A stretch of DNA of 64,000 nucleotides, taken from the NCBI RefSeq assembly GCF_030272615.1, contig NC_081406.1, forward strand, positions 478,792,900 through 478,856,899, given 5' to 3'. Shown in pieces: positions 1 through 9,983 of this stretch. This DNA comes from Cryptomeria japonica. Its lineage: Eukaryota > Streptophyta > Pinopsida > Cupressales > Cupressaceae. The notes below the pieces were generated by a model. It was not told the origin of the DNA, did no database searches, and saw only the letters and a program-made list of their open reading frames with translations. Position numbers and translations under genes: made by a program. How positions within the stretch are numbered: position 1 is the stretch's first letter; every line of letters begins with the position of its first letter.

Positions 1-2039
1 TCAAAGCCTCGAATGGGATGAGAGTCAGGCTCAATAAGGGATGTATCCACATTCATCTTATGCAATAGATTAATGCTACACACATTAAGGCCAGAACCAT
101 TATCTACCAGTGTTCGTCTTATAGCAGTGTCATTTATGATAACCACAATCATCAAGGGATCATATTGATGTTGAATTTCACTAGTAGGCAACTCATCTTG
201 AGTAAACACCATTTGAGCTTTAGGATTCATCACAAATTTAACCAAAGACACTATATTACTAGATGTATTAGGTGGAGGAACATTCAAATCTTTCAAGGCA
301 TCTTGTAACATTCCACGATGAGTGGAAGAAGTTTGGATCAAATCCCAAAGGGATATCTTAGTAGGGGTAGCTTTAAGTTGTTCTATGAGATCATATTCCT
401 TACCAAGAACTTGTGAAATACGAGGAGCTTGAGGAAGAATAGGTTGGGAAAGAGGAAGTGAAGTTGGGATAACTGGAGGAGGATTAGGTTGCCTATTGTT
501 TCTTGTGTTATAGGTATGAGCAACTGCATTATAACACTCTCTAGTCAGTTGCTTAGCATACTCATAAGGGCTCTTAGTAGAATAACCTCCTTGCACAGTA
601 ATAATAGGTTTGTTAGGAGTGCAAAAAGAATCATTAGCATAACCACCTTGGACCTCTAAGATAGGCTTATTTAAAGGTTGAGATTTTTGAGAAGGACAGG
701 CACCTTGGATAGTGAAGAGAGGTTTGTTAGGTGTTTCATTCACACATATCAAATTGATTGAGGATGGTTTAGGGGAATGAACAAAAGTGTTGGAAGAATT
801 GTTGATAGTCTTCTCTTGCACTAAAATCTTATCACGGATTAAATCAATTTTAGGAGAGAGACAAGGGGTAGGCATTGATGTTCCAGTAGGAAGAGTAATA
901 CTAGGAAAGGTCATATCATCCTCTATCATCAAAGGATCTACATGGGGAATAAACTCTCTAGGAGAAGGATCAACATTACTCTCTAAAGTCTCACTTTTGA
1001 GATGGAGATCTTTGAAAGAGATGTTAACCATCTTGTTTTGAACTAGGGTATCCTTATGAGTAGAACCAAGTTGAGGAGAGGGAGATGCTTTATTTTTAGA
1101 GGGAGAATAATTGAGATTCAAGGAAGGTGAGAAACTATCAAGGGAGTTTTCAATCTTGATTTCATCCCCTTTGGCTAGGGTTCTCTCATGGGGAAGAGAA
1201 TAATCTACACCTTCTACTAATGGTTCATCCCAAATAGTGAAGTTGTTGAAAGGAATGTTTGAAGTATTGTCAATTTCGGGAGAGGAGATAACATTGTTTA
1301 TTAATTCCTCATCCTTAGGAGGGAGAGCATCAATAGATGTGTTAAACTCATCCTCTTTCCTAAAAATATATTCAATATGATCTTTAGGGGAGAGAGAATT
1401 AAGGAAATTGTTTATTATTTCATCTTCTTTCTCTAAGGGATGCTTATGGGTAAGACAAACTTTAGGAGAAGGGTAAGCATTTATCATTAATTCATCATCT
1501 CTAGTTGGAATTTTGTTGGAAAAGGAAATGCCATCACTAGGGAATGTAGGGATAATGTCATCTTCTTGCACAAAAGGATCCTCATGAAGGGAGTGTTTTT
1601 TAGGAGGAACATGAACATATTTCTCCAAAGATTCATGCTTAGGAAGGAGATCTTTGAAAGAAGTGTTCATAACCTCTTGTTGCACTAACATGACCCCATT
1701 GGAAGGACCAAATTTAGGAGAAAATAAGTCAATTTCCACCAATACCTTTTCACTTAGAGAGGCATCATGTAGGGAAGGTGAAGTAACATTAAGAAAGGTG
1801 TTTATGATATCATTCTCTTCCTCTAGGATAGCTAAATAGGAATGGCACATTTTAGGAGAATTGTCAAGATCACTCTTAAAGTCTTCATCCTTAGAGCATG
1901 GGAGAGTCTCAAAGGGATTGGTAGAAACTCTTTTAGGCACTAAAATTTTGTTATAGATGGGAGGAGGTTATTTAGGAGAAGGAAAAATTGAAACAAGGGA
2001 AGCTAACCCATTATCACATCTATGAAATGAATGCATCAT
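1..2039 (-). pseudogene. gag-protease polyprotein, N-terminal part, interrupted by one stop and cut by the window edge
   Basis: Reading the minus strand from the double ATG at 2039, one frame stays open to base 1 except for a TAA at 1970-1968, giving about 655 further codons. The first two thirds are low complexity and repeat short modules rich in SPK, EDE and IN(N/T). Near 720-480 there are repeats of the type VQGGY followed by YEYAKQ. The segment at 410-340 (KEYDLIEQLKATP, then ISLWDLIQTSSTHRGML) resembles the gag-protease linker of plant Ty3/gypsy elements. At about 115-80 the sequence LVDNGSGLNVCS looks like an aspartic protease active site, with Asp-Asn-Gly-Ser in place of the usual Asp-Thr/Ser-Gly-Ala/Ser. 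The Asn variant is worth checking but is known in some plant elements. The gene lies directly after its PBS and LTR. Confidence 0.8.
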
Positions 2040-2364
2040 GACAACAATTTTCCTCTTTCAAATGATAACACATGCAAAATAGAAGGAAATGTTTAATTTT
2101 AACCAATGCAAGCACTTAGAATGTAGATTTAGAAAATAAAATTTATGATTCAAATGAGTTCCTAAATCAGATTTGAAATTATTGATCCCAATTAAGCTAT
2201 CCACAAGTTCAACTTTGAATTGAAAAATTAGGGTTTTAGCAAAAATTTCCTCTAGATTTTTGAATCTTGCAAGAAATTAAAACTTGTAAATACAAATTTG
2301 AATTTGAAATAGCATAAACACTCAAATTTGAAAACATAAATCAGAATTAGAGAAGATTGGATTT
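2040..2364 (-). other. untranslated leader of element D
   Basis: This AT-rich stretch lies between the PBS and the first ATG of the gag-protease frame. No open frame of note was seen. It is the expected position of a packaging/leader region, which is inference from element order only. Confidence 0.5.
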
Positions 2365-2380
2365 CACGTCGGGTTCACCA
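2365..2380 (-). other. primer-binding site of element D
   Basis: The minus strand reads TGGTGAACCCGACGTG four bases after the LTR end (CACACA). It begins with TGG, the complement of a tRNA CCA end. Elements C (30123-30108) and H (58004-58019) carry variants of the same site, so the three probably use the same tRNA primer. I did not identify the tRNA. Confidence 0.8.
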
Positions 2381-2400
2381 AAATGTGTGGGGGAAAAAGC

Positions 2401-2427
2401 GAGACTAGGTCAACATGCCCTAATCTC
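2401..2427. other. hairpin near the end of the D LTR
   Basis: Nine-base arms (2401-2409 and 2419-2427) pair with one G-T wobble around a nine-base loop. The hairpin lies 17 bp inside the LTR end that adjoins the PBS, the same position as hairpins in elements A, B, E and H. Confidence 0.5.
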
Positions 2428-2816
2428 ACTTTCAATCACACACTTGTGGAATACGAAAGAGCCTAGAGGTATCACACAATTGGCTACTTATTTTTGTGGA
2501 AGAGAGAGCCACGGGCTACCTATTAGGATTTCTATTCCTTTGTTGCAAATGATAGATAAAATGATTCAAGTTCAACTACTAGCCCTAGAGTGCAAGTATG
2601 AACTAGTAACAAGATTGCAGAATTAAGGTTAAACAATGAAAAGCTATAAACACAAGGACAAGACAAGAATGCAAATGCGTACCCAGAGTTAAAATCTGAG
2701 TGGAAATATTTGGGATGGGGGCGCAGGCACCACTGTCCTGATTCTGCTCCTGAAACTGTTGTTTTGCAACCTGAAAAGCTGTCAGAAAAATGTTGAAACT
2801 TGTTGTCTGACAGAAG

Positions 2817-2939
2817 GACCAGGGCACCCAGTGCCCCTGTCCTAGGGACCAGGGCACCCAGCGCCCCTGTCCTAGGGACCAGGGCACCCAGCGCCCCTGT
2901 CTTGGCAGGACCAGGGTGCCCCACGCCCCTGTCCTGGTC
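2817..2939. repeat. GC-rich 30-bp minisatellite inside the D LTR
   Basis: Four tandem units begin at 2817, 2847, 2877 and about 2909. Each holds the near-palindrome GGGCACCCAGCGCCC followed by CTGTCCTAGG. The first three are almost identical; the fourth is diverged. Both strands are open through the array, which creates spurious repetitive ORFs (APSAPVLGTR on plus, TGALGALVPR on minus). Confidence 0.9.
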
Positions 2940-4081
2940 TTTTGCTCTGCAATTTGGTGTGAAGTTCAGTCTCCGTCTGCTTCCATCGGATCTGCAACTT
3001 GCGGCGTTGTCCGAATCCTGAAACCTGCACTTATATCTGAAAAGGTATGGTGGGTGGCTATATAGAGTTTTGCCTTAGTCAAACCCCCTCTTTGGTGATT
3101 TCCACCTCCACAAATAGCCAAGTTGTATTGTAAAAGTAGTGTGTGTAGACCTTGTGTGTGTGCAAGATCCTAAAATGCAAGTAAGCAAACTAGAGCAACC
3201 TAGAAAGTAAACCCTAATTGCTTGTACATGATAATGTAAGTGCTCTAAATAAAGATGCAAAGTGATCTAAAGCATGAATACAAATGATATAATGAAGCTT
3301 ATGCAAAGACATGAAAACAACATGAAATCATACCCAACCCCATGGGAGGAGTACAAGCCACTCTTCAGTCGGTGATCCCTTATTGTTCTTCAATGCCTTC
3401 AAAGCCCTAAATGGATGAAATGAAATTGATAGATGCTTGATGGATGGATGTTGAATGTTGTTGAAGTCTTCAAAGATCTGCTCTTTCGTTGCATAGAAGG
3501 TCCTTGAAACCAAAAATCTGGATCCTTTCAAATGAAGAAAGAGAGTTCTTATATATGAAACCCTAGGTCTTAATTTCAACTTTTGGCAGACCTAGAGATT
3601 GAATCTCCTACCAATTTCTTGGGGTTAAGCTTTATTTTATGATTGGATTGCGCTCCTAAAATTTTGGGAAAAATGTCCGGGACCATGTGCACTCCGGGCG
3701 CCATGGTCCTGACAACTTTTCACCAAATTTTCAGGGCCATCGGATATGATGATTTTAGAGAGAATCTCGAAGTTACAGGTGATTTCGAGATGTTTTGACC
3801 CCCGAAATCAAGCCCCCAAGTTCAAAATAGGACCTAAATAGGGTTTTTGATTAAATGATGCATTAGAGGAATAAAATGAAAGGGGCACGCTTTAATAAAA
3901 AGGGCCCAACTTTATGATATGGGAGATGATAAAATAGAACCCTAGACCTAATTAATTTAATTAATTAAGTGCTAAAGGGGAAATGCAATGCAAAATGCAA
4001 AATGCGCCAAGGCGGGTGCTAAACTAGGTGTGAAATTGTACCACCCTAGCAAGTGCGTACAATTTACGACGTTACAAGTTG

Positions 4082-6768
4082 AATCTAGGAGGAGGGAGCC
4101 TTCGGATATCAACCTTTCAATCCATTGATCACCACTTGATCCTTAACCCTCACTTGTTCCATTATTTTGAGTGCTTCTGTATCAATGGATGAAACAATTG
4201 GTTCTACCTATTGAGAGGTTTGGGTCACTTTGATCAAAACATTGGTTAGTTTCTCACACTTTTCCTTCAATTTCAACTTTTCAACACGTTTTTCATCAAA
4301 TCTCCTCATGATAGCCTCAATTGCAGCTCTTGAATCCTATGTCACACTCTCATGAGTTTCTTCTCCAAGCTCAATAATTTGAACTATTTAATCTGCAAGT
4401 TGAATTTTCTCTTTAATTTTACCTGCAGCTGGCACAATCACCTCAACATTTTTTCTTTTACTTATAGGATCAACCAACACCCTTGATACTGTCTTTGACT
4501 TCTTGGTCACCTTTGCCTTCGAAGGAGCTAATTGTTTGAAGTTAAAGTCATCTAGTGAGACAACTTACTTCTTCCTTTTTGGTGCCACTATGTCCAACCA
4601 AGGAGGTAAGACTGATTGTGTGGTTGGAGTAGTGACCTCCACTTGTGTAACCCTGGGCAAACTAGTAGGTGTCTGATTTGAAGATATTGTTGTTGTTGAT
4701 GGTCCCACTTGTACTAAGGTCATTGTAACAATAGGAATCATACAATTATTCACAAGTGGAATTGTAGAAACTGATACTGGTGGTCGTAGTGGCATAGAAG
4801 TTGGTAAGACATTAACTATCCCAATTGTTGTATCTATTGGTAGCATTGATGTAATAACAAGAGTTGTTGTTGCATAAATGGCAATGGTTCTCACCCAGGG
4901 TGGAGTTTAGTCATGGCCATAGAAGTTGACGAACTCACTACATGTTGCTCCTTAGTAACCTATTCCATGGCTACAATAAAATCCAAGATTGATGACTCAA
5001 TCATGGAAGTTGGAATTTTATCAAAGCTAGGAATGCTAGAAAGAGTAACAAATTCTTCATTGCCACCTTCTTGACCTTGTTCATCATCTAACTCAATATC
5101 CTCTATTTCTTTATCATGTTCTTGCACCTCTTCATCATAATCAGAATCAATAGAATGAATCACAACATAAATTGATGATGATGTCTAAGAGGTGGTAGGA
5201 GTAGAACTCTCTCCTTATTCTTTTTCTTCTCCAGCATGAGGAATTTCATCTTGTTCTTGTTCTTGTTCTTCTTTCTCAGCTTTGTTAGGCCCTTGGGCTG
5301 ATTCTTGTTGCATGGCCACAGATGAGGATTCCCCTTTCTTTTGGAATTTAATGGTTAATTTGAATTTAGGTGCCTTCCCTTTAGATTTTGGTGGTGAAAC
5401 CGATGGTGGGGGAACCTGAGTATCTTCCTTATTCTTGGTTCTTACTTCTGAAGTCTTCCCTACTGGACCATCATTATCTTCTTCACCAGAGCTAGCAGGA
5501 AGTGATTTAATCTGAATTCCCTTCTTTGGTAGCCATTGGTTTCTATTTGCCATGATTGGTGTAAAGTTGTTTGAAATAGATTTGCTTTCTTTCTTTGACC
5601 ATTGAATTGGAGGTAAGGGAGTATCAGCAATTTTTCACTCATAGTAGATAGGGTCCACTATATCATTTGTATCCTCCATGGTGTCTAGAATATTTGCCAA
5701 GTCCAAGTTCTCTATTTTCTTTAATGTAAGATGACTATAGTCCATCCTTTTTACATCTTCATCACTTTTACAATCTACCCAAACATCCTCAAGTTTATGT
5801 ACATGCACATAACTCCTCTTGATTTTGCTTCTAATGTTGCAGAAATCAAAATTCTCTTGAGCTTTGAACATTCTCATTGTGATCCATAACATTTCATTTT
5901 TCATGTTTTTGGCCTTTGGCATGGTGAGTACTGAATATCAGCCAATAGACATGCAATTTGATACCTGTCTTATGAGAAGAAGCTTGTCTCGCATGTACAT
6001 GTACCAATTGACAAAAGAGATCCATGAGGACAACCTTATCTAAAGGGTATCTAGGCAACATGAATGGTTCACTTGTGAAGCATCCAATGCGGATTCATGT
6101 TAAATTAGGAAATTGTAAGAAAACACAGCTAAAATTAGACACCAAGTCATATGTTGCTTCTGAAATTATCTCCTTGTGCAGATTCTTGTCAAACAAACAT
6201 CTCCACATAGTGAAGAAAGCATCATTGACTCTTCTGAAATGAGATCTGATTATTGATGGTTAGCTTATCATAATAATCCCAAACAAGTAACAACCTTCTA
6301 TCTCCTTTGGTTGACAGTCCTGGATATTGCCTCATTGAGGTGGCTACAACCACAAGATATGAAGTCATATAGAATTTCAATGATGTTTTGACTTCCTTTA
6401 ACTAAATATAGAGAGCATCACTGATTTTCTCTCCCCAATCAATCTTGGATGTCCCTTTTCTGATGACTTTCATGTAGTAACACATCCATTCTTGGAAGTA
6501 GTGAGAGTCTCTCAAATCTCTAACTCATGCAAGCATTGTAACCATGTCATTGTATTCTTCATGGAAATCACTTCTATGAAAGTACTTTGGCCATCTAGTG
6601 ACAATTGAATTACGCGAAGTAGATAAAAACACAGTGTTGATTGTTTTCTTTCACTTATCCGCGTGATTCTCATAATATTGCTTGTGCACTTTCCATAGTT
6701 ATATCAACAACTTCAACTTCCTTTAGACCTTTGAAAAGACTGTTGAAAAACAAACTATCAAGTGTCAT
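4082..6768 (-). pseudogene. Gene F, C-terminal part: decayed retroelement-type second protein
   Basis: This is the continuation of the gene that starts at 34117, separated from it by insertion B. On the minus strand the stretch 6640-6200 translates, with several stops, into a globular-looking segment (for example WPKYFHRSDFHEEYND, then YFQEWMCYYMKVI). From 5922 to 4960 one frame with few stops encodes a Lys/Pro/Ser-rich region (5553-5215, KFKLTIKFQKKGESSS) and an acidic Glu/Asp/Gln stretch (5163-4960). At 4894-4565 the frame shifts into a Thr/Pro/Val-rich part, and near 4500-4200 a heptad-like Lys/Glu segment suggests a coiled coil. The plan (globular N-terminus, Lys/Pro-rich middle, coiled-coil end) matches the second proteins of A, B and E, but the sequence is different. 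The gene is dead and I know no function for it. Confidence 0.55.
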
Positions 6769-7568
6769 TATTAGATTCAATGACAATCCCAAATACACTA
6801 AGAGGGGGGGTGAATTAGTCTATAACCAATTAAATGAATATTTAAACTTATTTATAACTTTGCAACCCAAAGCAGTGTACTAGTAAACAAGAATTAATGC
6901 AGTGAACACAAATAACAGAGACATCATAGAAACACACAACATAAGATATTTAACATGGAAACCCCGCATGGGAAAAACCTCAGTGGGATTTGTGACCCAC
7001 AATATTTACTCACTGGACAATGAATAAATACTACTTACAATAGGGGCCTGCACATGCAGGGAGGCCAACAGACTAGAGCTCATTGCTCAATGAAGAGTCT
7101 CACCAACTACAAAATGGATAATTCAATCCAATACAATGTACTACTCAAAACAACATCTCTAATGCCAGATTGAGTACCGGTTTAAGCTCAGATAGATACC
7201 TTAACCAAAACCCTTCGCTGCCACTAAACAATTATCTTCTACCATACATATCATGTCAAAATGATCTATAACATCTCATACATATATGAGTCTTTTACAA
7301 TATACCAAGTCATCTTACAAAAGATAATTATATTGCAATAAACAAAATTTTATCCCATGTTGGCCTGAGTGCTAGTATGATTTGTTATTGATGTAATCTA
7401 AATGTCGATGTAAGCGCCTATCGCTGCCAGCATCTACCGGTGCCAGTGTCTGTTGTTGCATGAAGTTTGTGATGTCGGTGCATGTAGATACCCATTGCCG
7501 GTTGGTTTCTAGTTGGTTTCCATCAATGACAACATCAACTATTCTCATATGAGTGTAGAATGCCAACA
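6769..7568 (-). repeat. 3' LTR of element B (800 bp)
   Basis: It matches the 5' LTR at 32963-33749 along its length. The outer end begins TA rather than TG (6769-6770), a probable point mutation. The inner end is ...GCCAACA at 7568, followed by the PPT complement. Confidence 0.9.
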
Positions 7569-7595
7569 ATCTCCCCCTTTAGCATTGATGGCAAT
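7516..7595. other. Inverted repeat bracketing the B PPT-LTR junction, with the PPT
   Basis: The arm at 7516-7531 (core CCATCAATG) lies inside the LTR and the arm at 7580-7595 (core CATTGATGG) lies in the body. Between them are the LTR start and the PPT complement at 7570-7580 (TCTCCCCCTTT). A second purine tract of the same type lies near 7673-7684. Confidence 0.65.
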
Positions 7596-7735
7596 ACTCA
7601 TGAGAAAAATCCAAAAAGATGTGCTCCCCCTAAGCAAGGGATCTCCTCTGTACATGCATTTTTCTCTTCACTACTCCCCCTTTGACATCAATGACAAAGG
7701 ATGTCATAAATAATCAAAAGAGTACAAAAATACTA

Positions 7736-8216
7736 CCTCAAGATCTGTAATCGGTTGGTTACTATCTGAAAAATGTCCGCCAAAACTAAATTCAAACTCT
7801 ACATAAACTTGTTGTTGTCGGTTAGAGTTGCCTCAGTTTGCTAGATCATACCAGTGAGATAGTGCATTTGTTGCTCTGGTGAATGTTTTCCAAGAATTGT
7901 TGCCTTAATCAGCTCATCTCTATGAGTAATCAAACTATCCAACCTCAGACCAAGTTTATTTTTTAGTTCCCAGGCTTTCAACCTTATCCTTACCTTTTCT
8001 TTCTCAACTTTCTCCAACTTCTCCTTAAAATCTACCATTTCCTACTTAAAAATTGAGATAAGTTCAGATGAACTTATCATGTTGTCCACAATGTCATCAA
8101 TCTCTTTTTGTGTCTTCTTGATTTCCTCATCAATGTCCTCTTTCAAACAATGAGGTTTGCATGCTTCTCTATATAGCTCCTTATACTCCAAAATTGTAGA
8201 ATTAAGTACCGGTAAA
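7736..8216 (-). pseudogene. Element B second gene, C-terminal end
   Basis: The minus-strand frame 8038-7841 matches the end of the E protein: EKVRIRLKAWELKNKLGLRL here against EKERIVNKAKNLRLRLSPRL in E, both followed by a segment ending in HYLTG or HLTG. It is separated from the rest of the gene (15948-18868) by insertion A, which entered at the GTAAA at 8212-8216. The predicted structure is a coiled coil. Confidence 0.75.
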
Positions 8217-9340
8217 TGTTAGGTCCAATATGGAAAGCTAATGTACTGAGAGGGGAGGGGTGAATCAGTACATTAAAACTTTTCTTCAATAATAACTTTA
8301 CTGTTATGCATAAGCCAAATAGTGCAGTAACATAATATAAAGCTAAAACAAATAGATAACAATCATACATGATTCACTCCATAACACATATTTTGGTTAC
8401 GCAGAAACTCTTGGTTAGAGAGAAAAACTACGGTGGGGATGGCACCCACAACTTCACTACTGCAATAATAAAGAGTGCTCAGTTAGAGCTACATGTTTAG
8501 CTATTTCTGATAGCTTACCCTGTTAGGAGTAACATGATTTGTTAGATCTACCTTGCTAAAGGATTTTACAACACTTAAACTAAATGTTGCACCTGGTTAG
8601 AGGCTTTACAATTTATAGACTTGATTAGAGTCTTTTACCCTGTTAAAGGTTTCTCTTACAAATTCAAAATATTACAACAAATCATTACAAATATCTGCAA
8701 CTTTACATTTGGAATGTTATAGCAGATTCTATGTGCTCAGAATAGATTACCTTGCTTATAGCATACCTCGATAACCCATATAGTAACTCAGTAAACCCTT
8801 CTGTTTACTCTATTCTTTGACTATTCTCTGAAAGCCTTCTCGGTGACCTCTGTGTCTCTATAACAGTCTTCTTATACTCATGCACACACCTTTTTTAATT
8901 CTTAACTCATGCTATATAAATAGATCTCTTATGTCGGTGATCCATTCATTGCTTCGATCTTACAAACATGTTTTATTGAATGAATAACCATGTAAAATAT
9001 TTCATTGGTTAGATGACCTCAAAATCATACACAATCTTTAAGTGCAATTTCCAATGTGATAACGGTTCTATGTGCCTCGATCTTGTAACACATTTTCATA
9101 TGTATGTCCAGGTTCAATGAATCTGGTAACACATTTCACTCGGTGTGTCATCTTTGCTGCTCAGTAGACATGAAATGATACTTGGTAGACAACTCGATGT
9201 AAACTATGCTCTGAGACTACTTTCTTCTATAACCGACTAGACTATTCATACCGACTGAATATTTCGGTAGTAGCAACCAACTAGAGTATATAGAATAACT
9301 TTTGAACATAAAACTAATGGCAACTTGATAAGTAGTAACA
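8217..9340 (-). repeat. 3' LTR of element A (1124 bp)
   Basis: It begins TGTTAGG at 8217 and ends AGTAACA at 9340 on the plus strand. The U5 hairpin (8239-8275) has a perfect 11-base stem (TAATGTACTGA with its complement) around a G-rich loop. Confidence 0.93.
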
Positions 9341-9362
9341 ATCTCCCCTTTTGACATTAGTT
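9312..9362. other. Inverted repeat bracketing the A PPT-LTR junction, with the PPT
   Basis: Arms 9312-9323 (AACTAATGGCAA) and 9351-9362 (TTGACATTAGTT) pair at 11 of 12 positions. The LTR edge (9340) and the PPT complement (9341-9352, ATCTCCCCTTTT) lie in or beside the loop. The position matches that in B and E but the arm sequence is different. Confidence 0.65.
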
Positions 9363-9983
9363 GAGATGTTTGACAAAAACTACTTTCAAAGTTATAACTC
9401 AATAATCTATATACTTGCAAAATTTGACTATGTTGACAGTATATACAATAGTCAATGAAATAATAAATCTGGATATACCCCCCTTATCGATATACTATAC
9501 AAAACTCTGATTTTGCATGCTCGGTACTCTATTCTGTGTGCTGCTCTTGATCTTTGCTTACTATCCTGTTCACTGCTCAGTGCATTGCACTTGGATGCTC
9601 TGCTTTCTCTACTCGGTATACTCCCCCTATATACTATACTCCTTTTGTTTTATACTTTGAATACTATATTACTCCCCCAATACTGTATCAGTACTATATC
9701 ACTCCCCCTTTTTGACAAACATCAAAACTTAATTACCATTCGGGGGTGGTAACTGATCAAAAATGGATTTGTACTTGGTCCGTGCTTTGGTGAGAGCGAC
9801 AGAGAGGGCATTCTTTACACTATCCATTAAAAAATTTTGTGCTTGAATATTAGCCAATAATGATATTAAGCCATTGAGAGTGCTTCCCTCTTGTGTAGTA
9901 GATAGGGAGGTGGCTCGGTTGATCTGTTCTTGGACAGATGAAAGATGAGGAAGGAATAATGTCTAAAGTGTCATTATGTCCAT
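9363..9983 (-). other. 3' untranslated region of element A
   Basis: No coding frame was found. It holds several extra short C-runs (ACTCCCCC at about 9618, 9670 and 9702) that are purine tracts in element orientation, comparable to the second purine tracts in B and E. Confidence 0.5.

Larger units (their letters stand above)
1..4076 (-). mobile_element. Element D: 5' part of a Ty3/gypsy-type LTR retrotransposon
   Basis: The order on the minus strand is 5' LTR (4076 to 2384), PBS (2380 to 2365), a leader of about 320 bp, and a gag-protease frame from 2039 that runs off the left edge. The 3' half lies outside the window, so the target-site duplication cannot be tested; the five bases after the LTR are AGTTG. 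The protease-type segment and the gag-like sequence before it identify a retroelement polyprotein. The Ty3/gypsy (Tat-like) placement is inference from the style of the gag C-terminus. Confidence 0.85.
2384..4076 (-). repeat. 5' LTR of element D (1693 bp)
   Basis: In element orientation the LTR starts TGTAACGTCG at 4076 and ends ...CCCACACA at 2384, directly before the PBS. It holds a GC-rich 30-bp tandem repeat (2817-2939) and a segment with GCGCCATGGTCCTG near 3695-3720 that resembles sequence near 57650 and 58430. Only one copy is in the window, so the ends rest on the TG/CA rule, the PBS and the sharp start motif. Confidence 0.75.

Noticed and set aside
2532-2924. 130-codon minus-strand ORF with ALGALVPRTG repeats
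   Set aside because: It lies in the D LTR and is open only because of the 30-bp minisatellite.
8143-8370. 75-codon ORF repeated at 14716-14955
   Set aside because: It lies in the two LTRs of element A; its repetition is due to LTR identity.
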